Of a stretch of DNA of 19,527 nt, positions 1-8,990 are shown in pieces. The translations under genes were made by a program, and so were the position numbers. The notes below the pieces were generated by a model. It saw nothing but the letters and a program-made list of their open reading frames with translations. It was not told the origin of the DNA and made no database searches. Position 1 is the stretch's first letter. Every line of letters begins with the position of its first letter. Source of the stretch: Pseudomonadota bacterium (GTDB taxonomy: Bacteria > Pseudomonadota > Gammaproteobacteria > Steroidobacterales > Steroidobacteraceae); the NCBI GenBank assembly GCA_021838065.1, contig JAKCEJ010000013.1:1-19527 (forward strand), in the 5' to 3' direction.

Positions 1-1166
1 GCAGCGGGCGGCGCAGACGCCGCGGGCGCCGCGGGCGCCGCGGGCGCCGCGGCAGGCTCGCGCGGCGGCGTATCGGCATCGAATAGCTTGAATTCGTGAT
101 CGGTGGGAACCGGCGTCTTGCGCGCTGCGCGCGGCGCGACCGGGCCCGTCTCACCGCTCACCCGCTGGCGCTCATCGGCGCTCACCGGCACGACGGCGGC
201 CGAGGCAAACTCCGAGCGGACGTAGCCGGCGACCTGCTTGGCGGAGATCGGGTCGTTGAAGAAGCCGAGCCGCAGTCCGAACCACTTGCGCCCTTCGCGG
301 CTGCCCTCGACGCAATAGAGCATGTAGGCGCTGAAGATCGCGAGCGGCGGGAGCTTCGCGAAGGCAATCGGCTCCACGGACCACTTGAGCTGCACGGCGA
401 ATGCGGCCGGTTTGGCGGCATCCGCCAGGCGGCCCTCCAGGCACTGCAGCGCCTCGCTGTCGTTCAGGGGCGCCTCCGGAATCGGCAGCGTGCGCGTCCG
501 CCCGGTCGTAGTCACGGTCTCATCGAGCGATGCGAGCACCGCCTTGATGTTCGAGTTCACTTCCTTGAGGTTCGAAGCGGCGGCCGCGGCCGGCTTCTTG
601 GCAGCTGCGGGCGCGGCCTGAGGGGCGGGCCGGGGCGGCTTCGCCGGGCCGGACCGTCCCGGTGCGCTGCGCGCCGCAGCGGGCTTTGCCGGCGCCGCGG
701 CTGCCGGCTGCAGCGTCGGCACCGAGCGGACGGCTGCAGGCGCCGCCTGCGCGACAACGGGCGGCAGTGTCGGGGGCTCGACCTGAGGCGCGAGCGAGTG
801 CGGGCCGGTCGCATGCGCAGCCTGGACCTCGGCGGCAGCCACGGCGCGGGCCCGCAGCTTCTTGCCGGGCGCCTCCCCCGCCCATGCACCGGGATAGATG
901 TCGCGCACCAGGGCGAGCCAGCTATCGGCCTCGGCCTGGGTCGCGAAGAATCCCATGTGCAGCCGGAAGCGCTCGCGGCCCTCCTCGAAGCGGCGGCTCA
1001 CGAAGAACGTGAAACGCTTCAGTTCGGGCAGGTCCGCGCGCGGCAGCGCCATGGGCGTGCTCGAGGAGCACAGGTTGATCACGAACGGGCCCGCCTCGAC
1101 GGCGGGCTCCACCGATGATGCTGCGCCGGTCTCAGGGAGCGGCGCGAGATTTTCCGCTGGTGTCAT
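1..1166 (-). CDS. Protein with two SPOR-like segments (3' end outside window)
   Basis: The frame is open from ATG at 1166 to the left edge (388 codons), so the C-terminus is missing. Residues about 27-95 and 255-332 form two similar globular segments. Each has an 'FVxxL / FAVQL' strand, then a Phe- and Arg-rich stretch ending in a glycine-phenylalanine turn (HMGFF at 70-74, RLGFF at 298-303) and a helix, which is the pattern of SPOR-type (peptidoglycan-binding fold) repeats. They are joined by an Ala/Pro/Lys-rich linker of about 150 residues (100-250), and another Ala/Pro tract starts near residue 370. No signal peptide or membrane segment is visible at the N-terminus, so a periplasmic location is not supported here, although classic SPOR proteins act at the septum. 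The ribosome site is weak (AAGAGAC next to the ATG). A c-di-GMP riboswitch lies 94 bases upstream on the same strand, so expression is probably tied to c-di-GMP. The SPOR call is by pattern only and the function is unknown. Confidence 0.72.
   Translation of the reverse strand, partial: MTPAENLAPLPETGAASSVEPAVEAGPFVINLCSSSTPMALPRADLPELKRFTFFVSRRFEEGRERFRLHMGFFATQAEADSWLALVRDIYPGAWAGEAPGKKLRARAVAAAEVQAAHATGPHSLAPQVEPPTLPPVVAQAAPAAVRSVPTLQPAAAAPAKPAAARSAPGRSGPAKPPRPAPQAAPAAAKKPAAAAASNLKEVNSNIKAVLASLDETVTTTGRTRTLPIPEAPLNDSEALQCLEGRLADAAKPAAFAVQLKWSVEPIAFAKLPPLAIFSAYMLYCVEGSREGRKWFGLRLGFFNDPISAKQVAGYVRSEFASAAVVPVSADERQRVSGETGPVAPRAARKTPVPTDHEFKLFDADTPPREPAAAPAAPAAPAASAPPA
19..52. repeat. Short 9-bp tandem repeat in coding sequence
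   Basis: The unit GCCGCGGGC is repeated three times exactly at 19-45, with most of a fourth copy following. On the minus strand it encodes a Pro-Ala-Ala repeat inside the low-complexity tract of the SPOR-like protein. It is a likely site of length variation by slippage and is not a CRISPR or mobile element. Confidence 0.8.
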
Positions 1167-1259
1167 GTCTCTTGGACGCTCGGTCGTGATGCCCCGATCG
1201 GCCGGCGGTGTGCCCAGAGGAGACGGAGGTTGCAAGCGATGCGCCTCAAGCGCGCTCGT

Positions 1260-1342
1260 GGCAGCCCCGCCGTCATGGGATCCTCCCGAAGACCGGTGGC
1301 TTTGCGTCCCCGCCTTTCGACGGGTTTGCCCTTGTCACTGAC
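1260..1342 (-). promoter_or_regulatory. c-di-GMP-I (GEMM-I) riboswitch
   Basis: Read on the minus strand, this stretch holds the GEMM-I core elements in order. These are AGGGCAAACC (complement of 1323-1332), a CCCGT/GCGGG stem closed by a GAAA tetraloop (loop at 1315-1318), and GGGACGCAAAGCC (1298-1310) followed by ACCGG. An outer P1 stem can form between GTCAGT (1337-1342) and GCTGCC (1260-1265), with one mismatch. The conserved stretches match the known Vc2-class consensus nearly letter for letter, while the stem sequences differ but still pair, as expected for a real RNA. It lies in the 342-base gap between hutU and the SPOR-like gene and would be in the leader of the latter, starting 94 bases before its ATG. 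I see no terminator hairpin with a U-run after it, so the expression platform may act on translation. The strand and downstream gene are clear; the direction of the c-di-GMP effect is not. Confidence 0.9.
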
Positions 1343-1346
1343 GCAA

Positions 1347-1375
1347 AGTGTCAGCGTGCTGCCCCAGAGTGTCAA
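1347..1375 (-). promoter_or_regulatory. Candidate promoter for riboswitch and SPOR-like gene
   Basis: A perfect TTGACA -35 box (complement of 1370-1375) is followed after 17 bases by GACACT (1347-1352), a poor -10 that keeps only the key A and T. A start about seven bases further on falls at 1340-1342, exactly at the 5' end of the riboswitch P1 stem. The position supports it; the -10 sequence does not. Confidence 0.35.
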
Positions 1376-1380
1376 GCGCA

Positions 1381-1420
1381 GGATTGAGGCGCAAATCTCA
1401 GGTCGCACTCGCCGCAATCC
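1381..1420. repeat. Interrupted inverted repeat between hutU and riboswitch promoter
   Basis: GGATTG-A-GGCG at 1381-1391 can pair with CGCC-G-CAATCC at 1410-1420, giving a 10-bp stem with one A/G mismatch and an 18-base loop. It sits 89 bases after the hutU stop and just upstream of the candidate -35 at 1370-1375. There is no T-run on either strand, so a canonical intrinsic terminator is not shown. It may end hut transcripts or be a protein site. The rest of 1421-1508 shows nothing I can name. Confidence 0.45.
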
Positions 1421-1508
1421 GCTGCGTACATAACGCATCGGCAGGCGCCGGCGGGCCGTCTTTATGTCGCATGAGGGGTGCGATATGTCATACGCGCGGC
1501 CCCTGTGC

Positions 1509-3205
<1,697 letters not shown>

Positions 3206-3206
<1 letters not shown>

Positions 3207-4033
3207 CAGGGGGCTCCTGGTACAACTCGGGCGAAATTCAGACAGGCGGCAAGCGCGCGCTGCAGCACCGCGCCGAGCGGCGCGGCGCGCTGCGGCTCGA
3301 ACGGCGGCGGCCAGTTCGCGGGGCCGGGCGAGTCCGGCTCGTCGAGATAGCCGCGGCAGGCGAGCTCCATCTGCACCGCGTGCACCTCGCGCTGCGGCCG
3401 GCCGTAGTGACGCGTCGTCCAGCCGCCGACGAATCGGCCGTCGGTGACGCGGCTGAAGCGCGGATCCTCGCACGCGCGCTCGATTGCGCGCCTCAGCGCC
3501 GGATCGCAGCTTGCGCCGTGATGGGTGCCGAGGTTCAGATGGGGGAGCTCGCCGGTGAACAGGCGCGGCACGCGCGAGCGGATCGAATGCGCGTCGTAAA
3601 GCACGACTCGTCCGTGGCGCGCCCGCAGCCGCTCGAGCTCAGCGCTGAGCGCCGCGTGATACGGCTCGAAATAACGGGTGCGCCGCTCGGCGATCTCCTC
3701 CTCGCCCGGCGCCTCTCGCGCGCGGTAGAGCGGCTCGCCGTCGAAGGTGCTCGTCGGGCACAGTTCCGTGGTGGCCTGCCCCGGGTAGAGCGATGCGCCG
3801 GAAGGATCGCGGTTGACGTCGATCACCGTGCGGCTGATCGTGGTGCGTACCGTGGTCGCGCCGAGCGCGAGCGCCACCGCATAGAGGCGATCGACGTACC
3901 AGTCCGCGTCCTTTCGGGCGAGCCAGGGGGAGACCAGGCGCGGGGTCAGCTCAGAAGGCAGATCCGTTCCGGTGTGCGGGAAGCTCACCACGAGCGGCGC
4001 CTCGCCGCGCTGGATCTCGAGCCAGGCGCTCAT
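3206..4033 (-). CDS. hutG: N-formylglutamate deformylase
   Basis: The product (275 residues) belongs to the N-formylglutamate amidohydrolase family, which releases formate and glutamate from N-formylglutamate in the last step of the HutF-dependent pathway. Visible family blocks are SFPHTGTDLP near residues 17-26, the acidic stretch KDADWYVDRL at 41-50, DVNRDPSG at 72-79 and YDAHSIRSRVP at 146-156. The histidines and aspartates in these blocks are the likely metal ligands. This is the deformylase and not the agmatinase-like formimidoylglutamase that is also called HutG in enteric bacteria and Bacillus; the presence of hutF in the same locus agrees. The ATG at 4033 overlaps the hutH stop by four bases (ATGA), with GGAG eight bases upstream. 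Confidence 0.95.
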
Positions 4034-5571
4034 ACGGGCTCCAGAGACGGCAACGGCACGCCGTCGACGGCTTCGAGGAGCGCGCGCTCACGTACCAACG
4101 CGCCGGCCGCCTCGAGGTCGGCGTGCAGATAGCGGTCTTGCGCGAGTGGCGCGATGCGCGCGCGCGCCGCGCGGCGCGCGGCCTCGAGCGGCGCGCTCGA
4201 GCGCAGCCCGCGGTGAAAGTCGCAGCCCTGCGCGGCGGTGATGAGCTCGATGCCGATGACCGCGGCGGCGTTGCGGATCATGTGATGCAGCCGGCGCGCC
4301 GCATGCGCAGCCATCGACACGTGATCCTCCTGGTTGGCCGAGGTGGGAATGGAGTCGACGCTCGCCGGATGCGCGCACTGCTTGTTCTCCGCGACCAGCG
4401 CCGCGGCGGTCACCTGCGCCATCATCAGCCCGGAGTTCAGCCCCGGGCTCGGCGTGAGAAAGGCCGGAAGCCCCGAGAGGGCCGGATCGACCAGCATGGC
4501 GATGCGCCGCTCGGCGAGCGAGCCGATCTCGCACAGCGCGAGCGCCATCACATCGGCGGCGAAGGCGACCGGCTCGGCGTGGAAATTCCCGCCCGAGAGC
4601 GCCTCGTCGGTGTCGGGGAAGATGAGCGGGTTGTCCGACACGCCGTTCGCCTCGCACGCCAGGGTGGCGGCCGCGTGGCGCAGCAGGTCGAGCGCCGCGC
4701 CCATCACCTGCGGCTGGCAGCGCAGGCAGTAGGGATCCTGCACGCGCGGGTCGGCCACCCGGTGCGAGTCGCGGATAGCCGAGCCGGCCATGAGCGAGCG
4801 CAGCGCCGCGGCGGTCTCGATCTGGCCGCGATGGCCGCGCAGCGCGTGAATGCGCGCATCGAAGGGCGTGTCGGAGCCCTTGGCCGCCTCGGTGGCGAGC
4901 GCGCCGGTCACCAGAGCGGACTGGAACACCGTCTCAATGTCGAACAGCGCCGCAAGCGCGTTCGCGGTGGAGAACTGCGTGCCGTTCAGGAGCGCGAGGC
5001 CCTCCTTGGGCGCGAGCGTCAGCGGCTCCAGTCCCGCGCCGCGCAGCGCCTCTTCGGCCGGCAGCCGCGCCCCGTCCGCCAGGCGGATCTCACCGACCCC
5101 GATCAGCGCGCCCGCCAGATGCGCAAGCGGCGCCAGATCGCCGGAGGCGCCGACGGAGCCCTGTGCGGGCACCACCGGCAGCAGATCACGCTCGAGCAGC
5201 TGACACAGCCGCCGGACCGTCTCCGGACGCACGCCCGAGGCGCCCTGTGCGACATTGGCGATCTTCAGCGCCAGCATCAGCCGCGTGACCGGCGCGGGCA
5301 TGGGCTCACCGACTCCGGCGCAGTGCGACAGCACGATGTTGCGTTGCAGGCGGGTCAGGTCGGCCGCCTCGATCCGCACGCTCGCGAGCTTGCCGAAACC
5401 CGTGTTGATGCCGTACACCGGCTCGCCGCGCGCCACGATGCGCGTCACCGACTCGGCGCCGCGGGCGATGCGTTCGTAACAGGCCGCATCGAGCGACACG
5501 GGCGCGCCGCGGTAGACGGCCGCCCATTCGGCCAGCACGACCCGGCCCGGTTTAATGACGCAGGGTTTCAA
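4030..5571 (-). CDS. hutH: Histidine ammonia-lyase (histidase)
   Basis: This enzyme deaminates L-histidine to trans-urocanate and ammonia, the committed step of the pathway. The 513-residue protein carries GSVGASGDLAPLAH, in which Ala142-Ser143-Gly144 would cyclise to the MIO cofactor. Tyr53 in YGINTGFG is the usual active-site tyrosine, and the QEDHVSM block and the 'SANQ' loop are present near residues 410-420. The start is a TTG at 5571 that overlaps the hutI stop in a four-base TTGA; it is preceded by a strong GGAGG five to six bases upstream, and the N-terminus lines up with Pseudomonas histidase from there. No ATG exists nearby in frame. It is third from the left and second in transcription order in hutI-hutH-hutG-hutU. 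Confidence 0.97.
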   Translation of the reverse strand: MKPCVIKPGRVVLAEWAAVYRGAPVSLDAACYERIARGAESVTRIVARGEPVYGINTGFGKLASVRIEAADLTRLQRNIVLSHCAGVGEPMPAPVTRLMLALKIANVAQGASGVRPETVRRLCQLLERDLLPVVPAQGSVGASGDLAPLAHLAGALIGVGEIRLADGARLPAEEALRGAGLEPLTLAPKEGLALLNGTQFSTANALAALFDIETVFQSALVTGALATEAAKGSDTPFDARIHALRGHRGQIETAAALRSLMAGSAIRDSHRVADPRVQDPYCLRCQPQVMGAALDLLRHAAATLACEANGVSDNPLIFPDTDEALSGGNFHAEPVAFAADVMALALCEIGSLAERRIAMLVDPALSGLPAFLTPSPGLNSGLMMAQVTAAALVAENKQCAHPASVDSIPTSANQEDHVSMAAHAARRLHHMIRNAAAVIGIELITAAQGCDFHRGLRSSAPLEAARRAARARIAPLAQDRYLHADLEAAGALVRERALLEAVDGVPLPSLEPV

Positions 5572-6770
5572 TGGCCCCTCCAGATGCGCTGATGCAAGGG
5601 ATTGCGACCGATCCAGTACACGAGCTCGGCCGGGCGCACGGCGTTCCAGATGGCAAGGTCGGCGCGCTTGCCGGGCTCGAGCGTGCCGATCTCATCCTGC
5701 TTTCCGAGCGCATGCGCCGCCTCGCGCGTCACGGCGGCGAGGGTCTCCTCGATGGTCAGGCCGAACTGGACCGCGCCGAGGTTCATGGCGGTGAGAATCG
5801 ACAGCAGCGGCGAGGTGCCCGGGTTGCAGTCCGTGGCAAGCGCCATGCGCACACCCTGTTTGCGCAGCGCCGCGATCGGCGGCACGCGCCGTTCGCGCAG
5901 GCAGTAAAAGGCTCCGGGCAGCAGCACCGCCACGGTGCCGGAGCGCGCCAGGGAGGCGACGCCGGCCTCGCCGGTCCACTCCAGGTGATCGGCGGAGAGG
6001 GCCTGGAACTCCGCGGCGAGTCCCGCGCCGCCGCCGTCGGAGAGCTGATCGGCATGCAGCTTGACGGGCAGGCCGTGCCCGCGCGCCGCCGCGAATACCG
6101 CTCGCAGCTCCGCCGCGCTGAAGGCAATGCTCTCGCAGAAGCCATCGACGGCATCGGCGAGCCCCTCGGCGGCCGCGCGCGGAATCAACTCCTCGCGGAT
6201 GCGCCGCAGGTACTCGGCGCGGTCGTTCTCGGGCGGCACGGCATGCGCGGCCAGCAACGTGGTCGCCACACCCAACGGCAGCCGCCGGCCGAGCTCGCGT
6301 GCCACACGCAGCATGCGCAGCTCGTGGGGCACGTCGAGACCGTAGCCGGACTTGATCTCCACCGTGGTGACGCCCTCGGCCATCAGGCTGCGCAGCCGTT
6401 CTGCTGCCGCGGCGATGAGCGTCTCGTCCGTGGCCGCGCGCGTGGCGCGCACCGTGGAGAGGATCCCGCCGCCGGCGCGGGCGATGCTCTGATAGTCGGC
6501 CCCGGCGAGACGCATCTCGAATTCCGCGCTGCGCTCCCCGCCGAAAACGATGTGGGTATGGCAGTCGATCAGTCCCGGGGTGACCAGCCGTCCGCCGAGA
6601 TCGATTTCCTCGCCGGCGCGGGCGTCCGGCGGCAGCTCGGACATCGGTCCTGCAAAGGTGATCCGCCCGTCGGTGACGCCGAGCGCGCCATGCTCGATGA
6701 GGCCGACGCCGGCACGTCTCGGCGAGAGTGTCGCCAGGCTCGCGCCGCGCCACAGACGATCGAATTGCAC
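5568..6770 (-). CDS. hutI: Imidazolonepropionase
   Basis: This amidohydrolase-superfamily metalloenzyme opens the ring of 4-imidazolone-5-propionate to N-formimino-L-glutamate. Counting from the GTG at 6770 (400 residues), metal ligands are seen in the DCHTH block (H71 and H73), KLHADQ (H239) and LATDCNPGT (D314), with DHLEW (H262) between. SGYGLD near 141-146 is also family-typical. I chose GTG at 6770 over the in-frame TTG at 6800: AGAAGG lies nine bases before the GTG, the family N-terminus begins with the following residues, and the TTG falls inside the operator region. It is the first gene of the leftward hut operon, and its end overlaps hutH by four bases. Confidence 0.95.
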   Translation of the reverse strand: MQFDRLWRGASLATLSPRRAGVGLIEHGALGVTDGRITFAGPMSELPPDARAGEEIDLGGRLVTPGLIDCHTHIVFGGERSAEFEMRLAGADYQSIARAGGGILSTVRATRAATDETLIAAAAERLRSLMAEGVTTVEIKSGYGLDVPHELRMLRVARELGRRLPLGVATTLLAAHAVPPENDRAEYLRRIREELIPRAAAEGLADAVDGFCESIAFSAAELRAVFAAARGHGLPVKLHADQLSDGGGAGLAAEFQALSADHLEWTGEAGVASLARSGTVAVLLPGAFYCLRERRVPPIAALRKQGVRMALATDCNPGTSPLLSILTAMNLGAVQFGLTIEETLAAVTREAAHALGKQDEIGTLEPGKRADLAIWNAVRPAELVYWIGRNPLHQRIWRGH

Positions 6771-6787
6771 TTTCCAGGGCCTTCTTT

Positions 6788-6801
6788 TTTGACTAGGCAA
6801 A
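6788..6801. promoter_or_regulatory. Candidate HutC operator, site 1
   Basis: TTTGACTAGGCAAA is a near-perfect palindrome (12 of 14 positions symmetric) centred on CTAG at 6793-6796. It lies 18-31 bases before the hutI GTG. Its centre is exactly 20 bp from that of site 2. Assignment to HutC is inferred from the position between the two hut arms, from the encoded GntR-type regulator, and from a loose fit to the GTNTANAC core of HutC-subfamily sites. Confidence 0.6.
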
Positions 6802-6808
6802 TTATAAT
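6801..6808. promoter_or_regulatory. Shared AT-rich core of the divergent hut promoters
   Basis: A consensus TATAAT reads rightwards at 6803-6808 and another reads leftwards on the minus strand at 6801-6806, so one short AT patch could serve as the -10 for both hutF and hutI. It lies between the two palindromes and stands out in a GC-rich region. The matching -35 positions (around 6780-6785 and 6824-6829) are poor, so activator help or other spacing is possible. Confidence 0.5.
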
Positions 6809-6822
6809 ATGCCTAGACATAT
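6807..6822. promoter_or_regulatory. Candidate HutC operator, site 2
   Basis: ATATGCCTAGACATAT is a palindrome with 14 of 16 positions symmetric, centred on CTAG at 6813-6816. Its core GCCTAGAC differs by one base from the GTNTANAC core common to HutC-subfamily GntR regulators. It also forms a 7-bp inverted repeat with site 1 (CTAGGCA at 6793-6799 against TGCCTAG at 6810-6816). Binding here would cover the predicted hutF transcript start. Confidence 0.65.
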
Positions 6823-6859
6823 CGCGGAACCCCCGCGGCGCGGCCGGAACGAGCGAAGC

Positions 6860-8230
6860 ATGAACCGCACATTCTTCTTCGAGACCGCATGGCTGCCGGC
6901 CGGATGGCGGCGCAACGTGCGCGTTGCGGTGCTCGACGGCGTGATCCGGGAAATCGCGTGCGGCGCGGCGGCGGCGCCGGGCGACACCCGCCTCGCGCTG
7001 GTGGTGCCCGGCCTGCCGAACGTGCACAGCCATGCGTTTCAACGCGCCATGGCCGGGCTCGCCGAGCGGCGCGGACCGAGCGGCACGGATGATTTCTGGT
7101 CGTGGCGCGAGGTGATGTACCGCTTCCTCGGCCGCATCGAGCCCGACGATCTCGAGGCGATCGCCGCGTACGCCTACGCCGACCTGCTCGAGGCCGGATT
7201 CACCTGCGTCGGGGAGTTCCACTACCTGCACCTCAGCCCGCGGGGCGATCTTTACGAGGACCCGGCGGAGCTCGCGTTGCGTCACGCGGCGGCGGCCGAT
7301 GCCACCGGTATCGGGCTCACGCTCCTGCCCGTCTTCTATGAATCGAGCCAGTTCGGCGGCGCGCCGCCCACGGCCGGGCAGCGCCGTTTCATCACCGATC
7401 TGGAGACGTTCGATCGGATCGTGGAGCGAGTGCGCGCCGAGGTCCGCCCGTCCTGCGGGCGCAACACCGGCATCGCGCCGCACTCGCTGCGCGCGGTCAC
7501 CGGCCCGCACCTCACGGCGCTCCTCGCCCGCCATCCTCACGGTCCGGTGCACATTCATGCCGCCGAGCAGGTGAAGGAGGTCGAGGACTGCCTGGCATTC
7601 ACCGGCCTGCGCCCGGTCGAGTGGCTGTTGAAGCACGCCGCGGTGAATGCGCGCTGGTGCGTGGTCCATGCGACTCATCTGACGCCGCAGGAGACCGCGG
7701 GCCTGGCGCACAGCGGCGCGGTCGCGGGCCTGTGCCCGGTGACCGAGGCCAACCTGGGCGATGGCATTTTCCCGGCGCCCGCCTATCGCGAGGCCGAGGG
7801 CCGCTGGGGCATCGGGACCGATTCGCACATCCGGCTCGATGCGGCCGGCGAGCTGCGCCAGCTCGAGTATGCCCAGCGGCTCATCCGCCGCCAGCGCAAC
7901 GTGCTGGCCGGGCCGGAGCAGCCCTCAACCGGCGCGAGTCTCCTCGGGGAGGCGCTGCGCGGCGGCGCGCAGGCGCTCGCGCTGCCGGTGGGCGCGATCG
8001 CGACGGGTCACCGCGCGGATTTTCTCGGCCTCGACGCGCAGCACCCGGATCTCGCCGGCCGCGGTCCCGAGGTCACCCTCGACACCTGGCTGTTCGCCGT
8101 CGGCCGGTCACTCATACGCGATGTGATTGCCGGCGGCCGCACGGTTGTCGAGAACGGACGGCACAAGGACCGTGATCGCATCGACACCACGTATCGGCGC
8201 ACGCTGAAGGGCCTGCTGCAGGCCGCCTGA
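6860..8230 (+). CDS. hutF: Formimidoylglutamate deiminase
   Basis: This amidohydrolase-superfamily enzyme deaminates N-formimino-L-glutamate to N-formyl-L-glutamate and ammonia, feeding HutG. The 456-residue product has metal ligands in NVHSHAFQRAMAG (H56 and H58), VHIHAAEQ (H231 and H233), CVVHATHLT (H270 and H273) and GTDSH (D321). The frame is open back to an ATG at 6809, but that start lies inside the operator palindrome and adds a stretch unlike the family. The ATG at 6860 gives the usual N-terminus; its ribosome site is weak (GAGCGAAG). hutC follows one base after the stop, so the two genes form the rightward hut operon. Confidence 0.95.
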   Translation: MNRTFFFETAWLPAGWRRNVRVAVLDGVIREIACGAAAAPGDTRLALVVPGLPNVHSHAFQRAMAGLAERRGPSGTDDFWSWREVMYRFLGRIEPDDLEAIAAYAYADLLEAGFTCVGEFHYLHLSPRGDLYEDPAELALRHAAAADATGIGLTLLPVFYESSQFGGAPPTAGQRRFITDLETFDRIVERVRAEVRPSCGRNTGIAPHSLRAVTGPHLTALLARHPHGPVHIHAAEQVKEVEDCLAFTGLRPVEWLLKHAAVNARWCVVHATHLTPQETAGLAHSGAVAGLCPVTEANLGDGIFPAPAYREAEGRWGIGTDSHIRLDAAGELRQLEYAQRLIRRQRNVLAGPEQPSTGASLLGEALRGGAQALALPVGAIATGHRADFLGLDAQHPDLAGRGPEVTLDTWLFAVGRSLIRDVIAGGRTVVENGRHKDRDRIDTTYRRTLKGLLQAA

Positions 8231-8231
8231 C

Positions 8232-8978
8232 ATGAGCAGCGACGACGCGCAGATCGCGACCCGCCCGAGCGCCCTGCCCCGCTACCGCGAGATCTACGAC
8301 GCGCTGCGGCAGAAGATCGTCTCGGGCGAGTGGCCCGCCGGGCACCGCCTGCCCTCCGAGCACGAGCTGGCCCGGACGTTCGGCTGCGCGCGAATGACTA
8401 TCGGCAAGGCGCTTGGGGCGCTCGCCGATCAACGCCTGGTCACGCGGCGGCGCCGGGCCGGCACCACCGTCAACGTGCCGCGCCCGCAGGAGTCGGTGCT
8501 GGAGATCCACGACATCGAGGCCGAGCTGCTCGCCGCCGGCGTGAGCTACGCCTATCAGTCGCTCGAGCGCCGCACGCGACGCGCGAGTCCGTCTGACGCC
8601 AGTACCCTCGGGGTGCCGTCGGGGACGCCGGTGCTCGCGCTCACCGGCCTGCACCGCGCCGGAGGGCGGCCGCACGCGCTCGAGGAACGGCTGATCAATC
8701 TGCAGGCCGTGCCGGAGGCGCGCGGGGAGCGCTTCAGCGACATCTCTCCCGGGCGCTGGCTCCTGCAGCGGATTCCCTGGACGGAAGCCGAGCATCAGAT
8801 CGGTGCCCTCAACGCCGATGAGGTCACTGCCCGCCGCCTCGCGATCCGTCGCAACACCGCCTGCCTGACCATCGAGCGCAACACGTGGCGTGATGCGCTG
8901 CGCATCACCCACGTGCGGGTGATCTATCCGTGCGACCAGCATCGACTGGTGGCACGGTTCCGCTATCGACCGCTGTGA
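8232..8978 (+). CDS. hutC: Histidine utilisation repressor, GntR/HutC family
   Basis: The 248-residue protein has an N-terminal GntR winged helix-turn-helix (about residues 15-80: RYREIYDALRQKIVSGEWPA, then LPSEHELARTF and the recognition-helix region MTIGKALGAL) and a C-terminal UTRA effector domain (about 95-240). HutC proteins classically bind urocanate and repress hut genes in its absence. It is transcribed with hutF (one-base gap) from the divergent control region, so autorepression is likely. No hutD or histidine transporter follows; the next gene is convergent, with only 12 bases between the two stop codons. Confidence 0.92.
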   Translation: MSSDDAQIATRPSALPRYREIYDALRQKIVSGEWPAGHRLPSEHELARTFGCARMTIGKALGALADQRLVTRRRRAGTTVNVPRPQESVLEIHDIEAELLAAGVSYAYQSLERRTRRASPSDASTLGVPSGTPVLALTGLHRAGGRPHALEERLINLQAVPEARGERFSDISPGRWLLQRIPWTEAEHQIGALNADEVTARRLAIRRNTACLTIERNTWRDALRITHVRVIYPCDQHRLVARFRYRPL

Positions 8979-8990
8979 GGCGGCGGGCCG

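Noticed and set aside
19..52. Possible CRISPR or mobile repeat.
   Set aside because: The unit is 9 bp, in frame, without spacers, and encodes Pro-Ala-Ala repeats.
6771..6800. Upstream TTG start for hutI at 6800.
   Set aside because: It lies inside the operator palindrome and removes the good AGAAGG ribosome site from use; the family N-terminus starts at the GTG 6770.
8979..8990. Bidirectional terminator between hutC and the radical SAM gene.
   Set aside because: The gap is only 12 bases; a short GC hairpin can be drawn, but the A/T run is on the wrong side for either transcript.
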